Shown: piece after piece, positions 22,576 to 34,394 of the stretch | How positions within the stretch are numbered: position 1 is the stretch's first letter | Layout of the letters: every line of letters starts with the position of its first letter | Source of the DNA: Icerya purchasi | Lineage: Eukaryota > Arthropoda > Insecta > Hemiptera > Monophlebidae | Reading direction: 5' to 3' | Length of the DNA stretch: 64,000 nt | NCBI GenBank assembly: GCA_039619475.1 | Contig: CM077115.1 | Span: forward strand, 41,850,944 to 41,914,943 | Notes under the pieces: generated by a model | Seen by the model: the letters and a program-made list of their open reading frames with translations, nothing else | What the model was told of the DNA's origin: nothing | Databases searched by the model: none | Program-made: the position numbers and the translations under genes

Positions 22576-24057
22576 CACATAAAAAGATAAGAATGAAGTA
22601 GTCAATTGAGGCAACTCTTCTATCAGCATTATAGAACTAGTATATGGGGGTCTTCGGAAGGTGTCTGCTCCTGGCAACGTCTAAAGGACAGAGTTTTATA
22701 AATATCTATATTTATGCATACAAAATAACTACACGCATTATGCCCCGTCGGTACAGCGTTCAAGTAAATGTAGAAATAATAAAGAAAGACATAATACGCG
22801 GCACGCAGTTGATTATTAACATCGCTCTGGCGGTGGTTAATTTAAAAAATGCTATAAAAATTACGGTTGGTTTTATAATTATGTATTTAATTAGGCCTAC
22901 ATCCGATAATTCTTTAGCAGTCGACAGTTGGAAAACACGATTATTTCGTGAAGATGCAAGTATTAACAATGAATAAATAATATTATACGTATCACTGGGT
23001 AATACTACCGTCGTATATGAAGCTGCCTGACTCGGTAGCGAAGTACTTATGTTTTACAATACAAAAATAACTACAATATTGTCTGTATAGCGTCAGTTTT
23101 CTTCTTAGTTACAGGTAACCGTTACGGCAAAAGAGGAAGAGTCCTTTTTTATTTGGCAATTTCGACAACTGATAATCTACTTTCGTTCGTGTCTTTTTTC
23201 CTTCATTGATTCTTAACTTCCTTTTCCCACCTTCCGAAATCCGCCACTCCTAATTTTTATTGGCGCGCTCGTTTTTGCGTCGATGCTCCAGATGGTCTAC
23301 CTACCTTATAAACAAATGCGGAACGACCACTACGTTTTACCACCGGTAACATTACGCCAAAAGCCCAAGTTCGCAGCCAACATTATAATAAACAGATGTT
23401 TTTTTTTAAAAAAAAAAGCCGAGGAAAAACTAATGCCCTTTAATTCGATTAGAATTGAATGAACTTATTGTAATTAAAATATCATTACTACTAAATTATC
23501 GTGGCTGAGGTCGCCACTTATCGTCGAAGCGGGAATGGAATATGCACCGTCATCAGATGGCGCCAAAGAAGAACGCTATATCTAACTGACTAGTAAAATT
23601 TTTAACTCTCACCATATCAAAGCGACCAACAGCGAGCAGCTAAATATATCACGACGACACACCGGAGGTAAGCTTGTAAAGCTGTTTGCAATACATTACA
23701 CAATTTAACGGCATTTACGAGTGTGACTAATTATAGACAAATTATTACAGACACAGAATATAAATGTTTATTAATTTGTACGAGTAATGAACAGAAATAC
23801 ACACAGTGTAATATGTTCGTGAACTGTTCAAAACCAGTCAGTATTTTTTTCGAGATTATTTCATGTTTATAATGATTTTGGCTGAAAGAATGGTGCAAAG
23901 AATAAAAACAAACTGCGTCCGAATTCCTCTCACCTAGATAGTTCAATCATGCAGCTACTGATTATATAGGTATTCTGTGTTGTTATTGTGTCATTCCTTT
24001 TTCGTTTAACTTACTGTTTTGGAATTCATAAAGACGATATTGTTTGCAAACACTATC

Positions 24058-24106
<49 letters not shown>

Positions 24107-24990
24107 GACTATTTTGAGTGAATGGATGTATGTGTATGGTTTTTTCTTTATTCTTTATACCTATATATAAGTTATATATATTTACTAGGACTAATATTAA
24201 TTAAGGTTTATATAATTTCGAAGTGTATTATAAGTATGTATAAATTTGTAATGTGTACAAACTAAATAAACGATAATAAGAGAGTCGGGCACTCACACAA
24301 CGGGCATACTTGCCCAGTGAGACCCACGAACTTATTTTAAAATTAAAAAAAAAATATATATATATATATATTCCGTGTAGGTATTTATGTTCGTTATTTG
24401 TTCAAATTAATTAGTATGACACTAAGTTATAAAGATGTAATTTTTTGGTAAGGTCTTTTTTTTATCCTTTTTTTTTTTTTTAATTTCTACATACTTGTAA
24501 AACGATTTCGAACGAATTAAAATTTTAAATTGTTTACAATTTAAAAATTCGGGAGCGAGTCCAAACGGTAAACGGCGATAAATTACTTCCCAAAATTCCA
24601 GTGTTCATGTTAGATTTAGTTAGGCAGATCATCGAAATTCCCCCTCAGACATATGCCAAGTGTAGTCTTATATAATCGGGGAATTTAGTTTTACGTGTCA
24701 CAGTTAACGGAAATAGTACGTGAGAGAGAGCACACATAATTTGTGGTTTTTTATTTTTTTCAATTTGAATGTTTTTCGATTTTTATCGGAATATGTCAGG
24801 GGTTTATAACATACAACTGACTTGTGGCGAATAGACTAGTTCATTGTACACTAGTTGTGTCCCGCAACTTCGCGAAAACGCCCCCTGCTTAAATTTTTTC
24901 TCTCGTTTTATATTCAATCGTATTCAGCTGCTCGATGATAAAGAATTTTGGATTGGTACTATTTATTCGAATGTTTTTGTTACACGGATG
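22576..24990. other. Intron or flank, unclassified, with one CpG-richer island
   Basis: Mostly AT-rich. Around 23500-23670 the sequence is richer in G+C and CpG, contains AGATGGCGCC (23555-23564) and a plus-strand donor-like GAGGTAAGC near 23665. A (TA)n microsatellite lies at 24059-24106. No coding region recognised; the frame 22644-22976 has no family resemblance I can name. Confidence 0.45.
24059..24106. repeat. (TA)n microsatellite
   Basis: About 20 TA units with one TG interruption near the end. Confidence 0.95.
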
Positions 24991-24999
24991 TAAGTAGCA

Positions 25000-25255
25000 C
25001 ACTCATGACAGTTCTCTATATGTGACGCAGTTATACGCAAGACCTCACTTCTGATTGTAAGTGCTTCTCATCGCGACATAAATGCCGATATCCACAAACA
25101 TACGATGATAAGCGTGGCGGTTTGCCATCGCTTTCCACACAACTATTAGCGATTATTTCAAAATAGATTTAATTAATTTTATTAGTCGCCGATCGTTTTC
25201 GCGACCCGTTCATGTGGTAGTTCAATCGTTCTAGTCATTCAGCCATCGCAACAGA
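25000..25255 (-). repeat. tRNA-derived SINE, copy 3
   Basis: Minus strand: tRNA-like head GCGATGGCTGAATGACTAGA, then AATCGCTAATAGTTGTGTGG and GCGATGGCAAACCGCC, and a body ending near 25000. Block order is the same as at 13.4 and 18.6 kb. Confidence 0.6.
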
Positions 25256-25450
25256 AGATTTGTTTCTTCTATTCAGTTCTACTTTCCTGTTTTTGGCATA
25301 GTGAACTGCAACAATTAAAACTCGGGAAAAATCCACAACAGCAAACCGCAATAGTTGGCGAAGATTTAAGATTTATATGTTAATAACATTTCCCATATAT
25401 AATAAGTAAAAAAAAAAACCATCGATACAAAACAATTTTTATTTATTTAT

Positions 25451-25531
25451 CCGACGCATTTTGAAGATAAAGCTTCATGATCACGGGATATAATAACGTG
25501 ATCATGAAGCTTTATCTTCGAAATGCGTCGG
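25451..25531. repeat. Inverted repeat, 35-bp arms, 11-nt loop
   Basis: Left arm 25451-25485 begins CCGACGCATTTTGAAG. The right arm 25497-25531 is its reverse complement with a single mismatch. The spacer is 11 nt (GGATATAATAA). AAACAATT and AATTGTTT flanks hint at a once larger foldback. The transcript would form a long stable hairpin. Confidence 0.9.
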
Positions 25532-26440
25532 AATTGTTTTATATTGGTGTGAAATAAAAACAATGAGTTATAAAAATCTATATAACAACATTTCCCGTAA
25601 CTATTATTGAAACTATCGTTGCAATCGAACCAGTCGGAAAAACAAACTCGGGAAACGCGTAGAAGAAAGGTACATATTTTCGACAGGGCGTCATTATTTT
25701 TCCGGTATTTTTTCTTTTTTTTTTTTTTTTTTTGAGGCGTGTATTTTCCGGATAATAGAAGCGCGCCGGGATAACGTGAATAAAAAAGGTTTTTTTCCCC
25801 AAACCTTTAAAATTTTTTACGAAAAAGAACACGTTAAATTCGATTTCCGTATTTAAAATCGAATTCAGCAGTTGACGATGCCGATGTATTACGAGGATAG
25901 ACTTTAAGCGAAGCCGTAATAATAAAAAAAAAAAAAGAGATTTGCAGAGATGCTGCTTCCAACAGCCGAGGCTGCTGATGCGCCAATTTATTAAGCACGG
26001 CCAAAAAGGCAAGATAATGGTATTCTGAGTGGCTCAAACAGGCCTGCCGCTGCTGAATTAAACTGTCTTACTACTGGCCTCAGATGGGACTGCTTGTAAA
26101 GAAAAATAGAAAGATACATGACGTCATATAAACAGAACGCAATTCACCGATTGCAAAGTATGTAATATAATAACACAACCCCATATTAATCCTTCCGCTT
26201 ATAACGTTGCCGATTGATCGCGTCAACTTTAACATCGTTATCATATTCCTAAATAAGATAATCTCACGTTGACTCAATTAAAATTAATGCGACTTTTAAA
26301 AATTTACCCACTATTTAAAACAGCTTTATACTTAGCCGACGGAAAAAAAGTTTGATTTTATGTGTTCTTAATACATATTTTTAAACATTAATTTTACACC
26401 TCAAAATTTTATACGGATGAGGAAGGTTACTTTTCTAATA
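25532..26440. other. Intron or flank, unclassified
   Basis: It contains a T-run (about 25717-25733). A GC-richer minus-strand frame at 25930-26037 reads SEYHYLAFLAVLNKLAHQQP and on to LLEAASLQIS; it looks protein-like but I do not recognise it. No clear splice sites decide whether it is an exon. Confidence 0.35.
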
Positions 26441-26444
26441 CGCA

Positions 26445-27235
26445 ATTAGTATAAATAGCAACTTCTGAGTTATACTATAAATATTTGGGAGTAATGATGG
26501 ACCAACAATTAATTAAGATGGGACATACATATGGAATACATTACAAAGAAAATAAGAGCAGTTTTACCAGCTTTATATACATTAAAGAAATATGCAACAA
26601 ATGAAACATTAAAAGTAGTTTATTATGCGCTAGTAGAGTCGAGGATCAGATATGGAATTCAGGCATAATGATAAGGTATACTCGGGGAAAATAAATAAAC
26701 TGCAAATTAAATGCTTGAAATTAATACCAAATCCTTAAAGAAAGAAACTGAAAGTGAAATAATTAAAAAAGAAAACGTAATGAGCATAAGAGGGAAAATG
26801 TACTTATTACCGAAGATATGGGAGTACATATCAGCAGAAAAGAAACTTGAATTGGAGGAAAGAATAAACATCTTACGAGTTGAGGGAAAAACTTTCGCAC
26901 CAACTGCCGTTAGCAAGAACATAGATTAGCAAACGGACAAATATATTATAACTCAGATGTTGAATAAAATACCCAAAGAAATAATAGAGAAGGAAAAAAT
27001 AGGGGAAAGGAAAATTTAGGAATGGCTTCAAGAAGAAGAAAGTATAAAAAAAAATAGTAAACATAAAATAAAATGACAAGGCGCAATAAAAAAACTGAAA
27101 AAAAAAATCCCCGAAAAACATTGAATACAAAAGATAGAAATAGATTATTAAGTATTGATAAGTAAAAAGATAGATTAAGATTAGTAAATATTACACGATT
27201 ATGTATATGTGTATAAGTTAATTTAAGATGGTAAA
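26445..27235 (+). pseudogene. LINE fragment, RT thumb and C-terminus
   Basis: Plus-strand relic. In broken frames: YYKYLGVMMDQQL, a KKIRAVLPALYTLKKYA block, TLKVVYYALVESRIRYGI, then KINKLQIKCLKLI. The open frame 26711-26929 follows (SIRGKMYLLPKIWEYISAEK). This is the part of LINE RT that follows the YxDD motif (YLG block, RxRYGI block). Clade is unclear, perhaps CR1/jockey-like; it differs from the pyrimidine-rich I-clade family here by being A-rich. Confidence 0.6.
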
Positions 27236-27740
27236 ATGTTCAATAGGATAATAATTCGTCGACAAGCGTTTTAGCTTGACGACAGTTTTGTATGTAAAAA
27301 ATAATAAATACATATTTTTCAAAAAAAAAAAAAAAAAAAAAAAAAATACCGAAAAGTAATATTCTACAGATTCTTTTTGTATTTAGTTTAATCCTCGATG
27401 GAAAGGTACGCTGGAAAATGGCCGAGTTTGTTTTCAAAAAAAATTATCCGAGCTAGAAGTTATTCGCATCGGGCTCGTCCGATTAGTTCTCAAGCAGACA
27501 GCTCGCTTTCGATACCCCGTGGTATCAATTTTTAACCGATTTCCCACACTCTAAAGCGGATTTGAATCATTTTCACGTCAGTGCATAAACATAAACACCA
27601 TACGAAGATCTGTTTTAAGTTTGAACCGCGTAGCCTACACTACGCTAATTGTAAGTAAGTTTTTTCGGTATATTAGACTAGCGCGCTTATGTCGAAATCA
27701 ACTTTATCATTTATGTTACGTGCCAGTTTCGTAAAACGAT
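27236..27740. other. Unclassified
   Basis: It contains a 27-A run (about 27320-27346) and the phrase AAAATGGCCGAGTTTG (27415-27430), which is the reverse complement of the start of the unclassified repeat family, so a stub of that repeat may lie here. Confidence 0.4.
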
Positions 27741-27743
27741 GCA

Positions 27744-28165
27744 CTAGTGTTGGGCGATTACGCAATGTATTCACGAATCGAGAAAAACAATCGAATGGTC
27801 TCGTTAACGAATACAACCACCATCGCGGATAGATTACAATGATTAATGACGAATATCTGCTTCGTTTTTAATTTGTAAAGTTCATTTATTCAAAATTATC
27901 AATTTTCAAAATAAGAAAAAAAAAAATGCAAGTTAGTTATACGAGCAAAGCAAATAGCAAAATGAACAATTTACACGAAATGATTAGTACAAGAGATGTA
28001 TAATACGGATTAATTCGAATAACTTCGGTTATTCGAATGTTCACAAGTAAAATGTTTTTGCTATATCGACTGTACCGCTTTGAATGCAACCACCGAGCAA
28101 TCCGAAAGCTTTCGAATTCGCTGAACAATCAAAGTGTTCGAAACATTTCGAAGTGACCCATCGCT
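27744..28165. mobile_element. Possible hAT-like non-autonomous element
   Basis: The left edge TAGTGTTGGGCGATTACG resembles the inverted right edge TAGCGATGGGTCACTTCG with gaps, a pattern seen at hAT ends. The interior has hairpins, including an 11-bp stem ATTCGAATAAC/GTTATTCGAAT around a TTCG loop (28013-28038). No 8-bp duplication is evident, so this is tentative. Confidence 0.3.
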
Positions 28166-29275
28166 ATATCCCAATTCCCAATGTGATATTGAAATGCGAT
28201 TAAATTGGGAAGACCAAAAATCCTAAAAAGTAACTCTACTAATCAAATCCGCAGAATCGCAATTAAAAAAAAAAAAAAAAAAAAAACAAACCTTAGAAAT
28301 ATAGTCAAAAACACAGAACGGCTGACATATATATCCAACTTTGCCAAACTCAAAAAGGTGTCCCCCCAATTTGTGGTAAAAAGAATATGTTGGTTTGTAA
28401 CGAGATTTACAGGCTGACGTGTCAGTAAGCTAAAACAGTAAAAGAAATACGAATATTATTTTACAGAACGTAACTTCGGCGAGGCTGTAATCAAGTCGCG
28501 CCGGAACGAAGACTCATTTAAGCCGGTAATATTGAGAGAAAAAAAAAAAAAAAAAAAAAAAAAACTCGATAAAATGAAAAAATTCTAAATTTTACGAAAA
28601 AACTGCGGAGAGGTGTACAATTTGTCAATGCCCGCGCAGAATCCGATATTCCAAATTCAGGTAATGCCGGGGAAAACCAACATACCGTAGAATTAAGCGT
28701 ATTATCTCAAAGTAGATGTCTAACTAGATAAGATATTATAAGTGCGGAATATTTTTTTCCACGATTATAATTTTTATGAAAAAGTATTTTTTTTTCTCTC
28801 TTCTGTTTTAAAGTATGGTTTTTGCACTATGTTCTAAATTTTGCGTGACCATTTTCACGAGGAACGTTTATTTACGATTTTAGCATAGCAATTAGTAATA
28901 GGCCAAGCTCAAAAATGTTTCTAATGTATTCCCCATGTGGCGGAGGAAATACACATATATAAGTGTTTTTTTTATGCGTAAATTGTTTAATTACGAACGT
29001 ACAATTTTACCTGAGAATAATCCACTACATACGGTTAGATTATAATTAATTTAAGATCGATATTTATCTAGACTATAATATTTATGCTAACTATAGCAAA
29101 AGCCAAATAAGGTGGTCCGCCTGTAATAATTAATTAACTAACCTCTTGATAATGACGGTAGTTGGTCGAAACTAGTCTGATTTTTTTTTTTTAGTGTTTC
29201 TTTAATAATTTTTAATACATTTTGTGTATTATTTATGTTCGGCATAATATTGTGAATTAATTACTTTTTTAAATA
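28166..29275. other. Unclassified
   Basis: AT-rich with A-runs at about 28266-28285 and 28540-28563. Nothing recognised. Confidence 0.45.
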
Positions 29276-29310
29276 TATAAATATATATAGCATATATATA
29301 AATATATATA

Positions 29311-29362
<52 letters not shown>

Positions 29363-29750
29363 CTCGGCCGTTTTGGCCTCGCAAGGGGCTGTGCCCCTTG
29401 ACCCCTTTTGTTTTCATTTCTGTTTCTTTTTCTTCTACACTTTGTATAAAATTATCAAAATTTACACAACGTATTTCTTACTGGCATCAGCACAAAAAAA
29501 TAACATAACCACAAAAATCTTATCCTAACATTTAACTTTCATTATATAAAATTAGGACATTTGTTCGTTACATAAAACTGTGACATTTTTTAAATAACAA
29601 TAATCACAGAAATCCTATAAAATATAACAAACGTTGCATAAAATTGGGACATTTTGCGTTACATAAAATTGGGATATATTTTTGGGACACTTCTATAATG
29701 GAGGGGAGGGGCTTAATTACGTTGTAATTAATATATAGTGCTGACAGTGT
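29276..29750 (+). repeat. Unclassified repeat family, copy 3, with TA microsatellite
   Basis: A long TA-rich tract (29276-29360) leads into AACTCGGCCGTTTTGGCC, GGGGCTGTGCCCCTTGACCC, TTTCTGTTTCTTTTTCTT and AACGTATTTCTTACTGG. Repeated TACATAAAATTGGGA-type units follow. It ends CTTAATTACGTTGTAATTA plus TATATA. Close to copy 2 at 22.2 kb over its whole length. Confidence 0.7.
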
Positions 29751-30480
29751 TATATTTAACACTAAAATTTATTTCATTTACAAAAGAAAATCAAAGAATA
29801 TTATGAAAAAGGATTAATACGCTTGATTTTTAATTTAACTGAAATCGAATATACACATTATAATAATTATTAATGCCGAAGAAGTAGTGTGAGGCGGTTA
29901 AAATTAGTAAACGCAGAATGCGTCATCAAAATCTGAAGCAGACCTAAATGACAGTGATTTGGTTACGAGCGAGTTTAAAACACGCCGGTTTTCATTATTT
30001 ATTGTAAATAGTAGTAAATTTTTCGAATTTATTATATTTCTGTTTTTCAGCGTTTATTTACTCGTAACGGAAAGAGTGGACTGTTTTTAATTATACATGA
30101 TAATTTAAATAATAATTGAATCACAGACATCGTTGATGGCTTAAAAATTCCGCAAGATTATACAGGGGGAAAAAAAAAAGTACCAATACTTCCGAGTAAA
30201 AAAAGCGATGTATAAAAATGCATAGAAGCGAAATTTTAATGTAGCGCCTTTTGTCTTTTTAACCAAATTTGGAGAGAAAAAAACAAAAACAAAAAAACAA
30301 AAAAGGAAAATGACAAAAAAGGAAAATGACAAAAAAGGAAAATGACAAAACGCATATCTACCTTTCCGAAGTAGTAGAAGTTTTATAAGGAAGAGCGGCG
30401 AAATAAAAATGATGCATTATTTCAGGATTGCGGTGTCTGTTGTTGCCGATAAAAGTTAGGCAGATACTATATACATCACA
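29751..30480. other. Unclassified, with a 16-bp minisatellite
   Basis: About 30301-30349 holds three copies of a 16-bp unit (AAAAGGAAAATGACAA). Otherwise AT-rich with nothing recognised. Confidence 0.5.
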
Positions 30481-31935
30481 AAGGGGAGGTGGTTCTCATC
30501 AAGATCGACCAAAAAATCGATTTTTTTTTTTTTTTTTGCCTTTTTTGATAGCTTATTATATGTAGAATATGTTCCCAGTAAGATTTGGGCGAAAACTTTT
30601 TTTTATAAAAAAGGCATTGTGCATAATCGTGAAATCCACTTTTTCACAAAAAATTACGAAAAGATAGTGTTGGCGCTCTAGGGCGTATTTTATTCCAATA
30701 TTTTTGAAATGCGCGCCTATTGTTAACATTCGATGGTAAGTATTTTGAGACGGATTAGAGCGGGCTGAATTTTGACAGTTTCGGCTCGATTTAGCTCCAT
30801 CTCGTGCAGCGACGAAATTATTTCTTTTGTTTAGGAGAGCTAATTTTGGATTGAGATATGCACGACGATGATCGGTCTAGACTTTTCTGCCTAGGTAGAT
30901 TTCGATTTCATAGCAGCGTCTCAGTGTCATAGTGAGAGTGTGCGACAGTTATAACTCCACAGCCTCTTAAGAGGTTGTTACGGCGTGTGCTGAGCCGTGC
31001 GGTTGATCGCGCGCGCGTGTGTAGTTCGCCGAGCAGCGCGTTTCAGGCATGGCTTTTGTTTGTTTGTTTCTTTCGTCACTCTAATAGTTTTCGCAGCGGA
31101 ACGTTGTGGAAGCCGCCGTTTGAAATCGTGACGTTACCTGTCGTCGAACAGTAATCGCTTTTTTTTCCTGTCTTTTTTTCGCCGCCTTATTCACATTGAT
31201 TTGTCAGTTTTGTTTCGTTCTTTTCTCTAGAAATAGTAAAGAAAGGTACAAAGTTGATGGCAAAGGTGCTGGAAAATTCACTAACTAACAAAGTGATCTC
31301 TGATCTGATTAGTTGTCACGGTTTGGCTCTATTAGAAGAAATCCGAATGGAATGGAAAATATGAAAAAAAAGTTGTATGAACAATATTTCATCGGAATAT
31401 TTCAAGTGATAAAAGATCCGTAGCATTCGTACTGTTCGGCAGGCAGAGAGAATTGGTACACGTAGCGCATGACTGAAGCTGACGGTACTCTCGAATCGTT
31501 TTTAGCATAAGCGGCTCCTCTATCAGAAAAAGTTTAAGATGTCATTATTAAACCTGTTTTCGAAACGTTACATCGACAGATGATTTGATAAATCGGCGTT
31601 TCGGAGGTAACACTCAAAATTCGAACGAGTCCGTCAACATTTGTACAGTGAAACTCGCGTGAAAACATTTGCACTGCGGCGCAAAACCCGTTAAAATTGC
31701 CACTTACTTATTTAATGAAGGTTATTAAAAATTATGGATTTGTTAGGAATCGCCGTTGCACTCAAAGTAAACAACTTTGTCAAGATGATGCGCGTCTGAA
31801 AATAGTATGATAGCTAGCGCAAAATCAGCTGCATTATCAAAGAAAAATCGGACCAACTGTCTCAAATGCAACTGTATGAAGTCGAGCAAGGATTAATATA
31901 TAGGGCTCTGGAATCGCTGATTAGCCGCAAAGTAC
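30481..31935 (+). pseudogene. DNA transposon relic with TQN-NES transposase motif
   Basis: Plus strand. A CpG-rich leader (about 30900-31160) precedes a start at 31258 with a frame MAKVLENSLTN, LISCHGLALLEEI. Further on, in shifted frames, are FGRQREIGTRSA, IIKPVFETL, then GGNTQNSNESVN near 31604-31640, and YLFNEGY near 31710. A charged C-terminal block follows (DDARLKIV, AQNQLHYQRK). A TQN-NES motif in this context is, as I recall, characteristic of a family of arthropod proteins annotated as MULE-like transposases. Many stops and shifts make it dead. I could not define terminal repeats. Confidence 0.5.
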
Positions 31936-32413
31936 TTAATTAGTCTTTACCTTTCAAAAATTGTTAACCAAATCTTTAAACGCGTTTCCAGAAGAACGCT
32001 GTCTTTCAAACTGGTGGGAATTGTAACTTAAAAACTAATTGACCGATCGTCTTTTTCTTTTTTTCTTATTTTAAACTACGTTAAATTTATTGGAGCTTAT
32101 ACCTATGGAAGGATTGATTTTGCGGTTATTATTTATTTTTTTTTTTTTATAACACTTTAAAGAGTGAAAAAAAAAAGAAAGTAAAAAATCGGTACCGAAA
32201 ATTCGCATGTCCGCCATTTTATTAATTTTCGACTTTTTATCGATATTATTGATATAAGAGCTCCAACAAATATGTATCATGTATTTTACAAATTTTTCGA
32301 AATTTCGATTTCGGATAATTTTTAAAAGTTCTACAGTTCACACCGAGCGAATAACTAATTTCCGTGTCGTTATTTTTTAATAAAAATTTTTTTCCCCCGT
32401 ACCTGAGAACTTA
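31936..32413. other. Unclassified
   Basis: AT-rich sequence between the transposase relic and the piggyBac-type element. Nothing recognised. Confidence 0.5.
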
Positions 32414-32417
32414 TTAA

Positions 32418-33060
32418 CCCGCCAGTATTCGCTGCGTGAGATTTTCTCTCACATGTCTAGATGAAACGGTGTTACCTAGGGTACACGAAGGTGGGAAAGT
32501 TGGGGCCTTGTATAGCTGGAAGGGAAGGGCACCTCTAATCAAAGGATACCCTACAGTCAAAATCAGTCACCTCTAGGCTACGGAAGGAGGTATTTGTTTT
32601 CGTTAGTGCTGAGCTGTGAGAAAAACTCTCACACGCGAGCGTTGCAGTTTCAATTTTTTCAGTGCCTGTGAAACTTTTTCATGGGCATGTGGGGGGTATC
32701 ATTTTCCATGTAATTTTGAGCGCTGAATCGATTGATATGGATCGCACAATACGGGTGACTATGGGTGAAAAATGGGTGTAAGAGTTCGGTTTTTCGATGT
32801 TTTTCAGAATATAGGCAATATCGTATTCTATGTTATTTCGGACGCTGAATCGATTGCAATTTATTATAATTTTTATGATTTTGTTAAATTAACGTGATAA
32901 AATAAAAATCTGAAGAGTGTAATAAGTTGATTATTTTAAAATTAAAAAATTAATATTGTATGCGGATTGACATATTTCAATAAAGATTCTTCGAAGAAAA
33001 AGCTGAATAAAAGTAAAATCGTTAAGGTGTACAGTTCCAGACGACTAAAACCAAAGGACC

Positions 33061-33113
<53 letters not shown>

Positions 33114-33586
33114 CTCTTCGATTGTCGGAGAATAGAGTAGCGAATTTCTCAAGATATTAGATAGTTTTTCAAAAAAACGCTTCAAAGTATTAATGTGAAC
33201 GGGAGATAATAAAATTTATATTAATATATGTAAATAAATATTATTTTAGTTTTGTCATTTTTTAAGTCGATTTATTTTTGAAGAATAGAGGAATATTTCA
33301 CGACTCATTTATTATTCTCATTCGACGGATCCAAATATAGACTATCGCGTTTCTAAGTATACCTAAAGGTACCACTTGAAAAAATTAACCAAAAAATGGT
33401 CTTCAGAGCCTTAATTTTTGGAAGTTGCGAGTATAAAAGTATAGTGAAAAAAATGATGAATGAACAGACAATTATTTTCAACCAGACTGTTCAAAAACTG
33501 GGTAGAGTTTACACAGAAATCCCGTGTGAGAGAAAATCTCAGGCGCGAGTACTGGCGTCCTGCTATGCCTAGCGAGTACTGGCGGG
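32418..33586. mobile_element. piggyBac-type non-autonomous element, 1169 bp
   Basis: Both ends abut TTAA (32414-32417 and 33587-33590). The left end CCCGCCAGTATTCGCT and the inverted right end CCCGCCAGTACTCGCT match at 15 of 16 positions. CCC ends next to a TTAA target are the piggyBac hallmark. Sub-terminal palindromes follow at both sides (GTGAGATTTTCTCTCACA at 32436-32453; TGTGAGAGAAAATCTCA at 33525-33541) with a third internal copy (32616-32632). At the right end part of the terminal repeat is duplicated inside (33545-33557). The interior has two similar blocks with GCTGAATCGATTG, a (TA)n tract (33064-33111) and no transposase frame. Confidence 0.8.
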
Positions 33587-33590
33587 TTAA

Positions 33591-34390
33591 ATACGTATAA
33601 AAAACCTTGAGTACTTCATTTCCTTCTATGATAAAAAAAAAAAAAAAAAAAAAATCAAGAAAATCATGTAACTTTTGGTTCGCTCGATGAGATCCTCGTC
33701 CCTTAAGGTAGTGTGGGAGTTGCGTTATTTCACCGTTAAAAGGGGTAAATCATTTTCGATTTGCCTACGGCTGTAGTTAAAAGCCGAGTTCAAGTCGGAA
33801 AATACGTGAATAACTGCAGACACGCCGGGCCCCAATGAAACGTGAGGAGCGCGGGAACTTACCGACACACACTACCGGGATATGAGGCAGTGAGCGACGA
33901 CGATAGGTAACACAACGTTGACCTATTTTCACAGTTCAACAGAAACCGAGGAAATCTGTTCGCGAAAATTCTGTTAGTTTTTCATTTCAGACTCGTTCAA
34001 GCAGCGCGAAATCGAAATCATCTTTGTTTTTCCGGCTACTGCATCCGATTTTCCCCACATTTGCCTACATACTTTTCGATGACGAACTGCGCGCATCAGT
34101 TTGTTATTTTACCGTGAAAATTTTTCCATTTTCCGTTTCTCGCGTTTCATTCATCGTCCCCGCTTTTTGCACTTTCTAACGTGTTCGCGCGAAGAAATTC
34201 GATTCGCTAATTGCTACTCCGACTGAGAAGTTTGACGGCGTTGCAATATTCGTTAACGATGATAAAACACGGAGGAACCGCGGATAAAACTCTTTTTACA
34301 CGTTTATTTTTATTTTTAATTTTCGGGTTTGTGTCGGGGCATTTGACCTAAAAACTGGAGAAAGAAAAGAGACGGTTGTAATTAGGTCCT
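33591..34390. other. Unclassified, GC-richer and CpG-rich in part
   Basis: An A-run (33630-33652) is followed by about 33660-34300, which is less AT-rich and has many CpG. No open frame or repeat signature recognised. A regulatory or untranslated region is possible but unsupported. Confidence 0.35.
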
Positions 34391-34394
34391 TACG

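Noticed and set aside
22644..22976. 110-codon plus-strand frame as a novel gene
   Set aside because: No family resemblance, no supporting splice or promoter signal, and average base composition; chance cannot be excluded.
25451..25531. Bacterial-type terminator or CRISPR-like repeat
   Set aside because: Eukaryotic context, a single inverted repeat without direct repeats and spacers.
31258..31370. Intact small gene starting MAKVLEN
   Set aside because: The frame breaks soon after and downstream blocks in other frames belong to a transposase relic.
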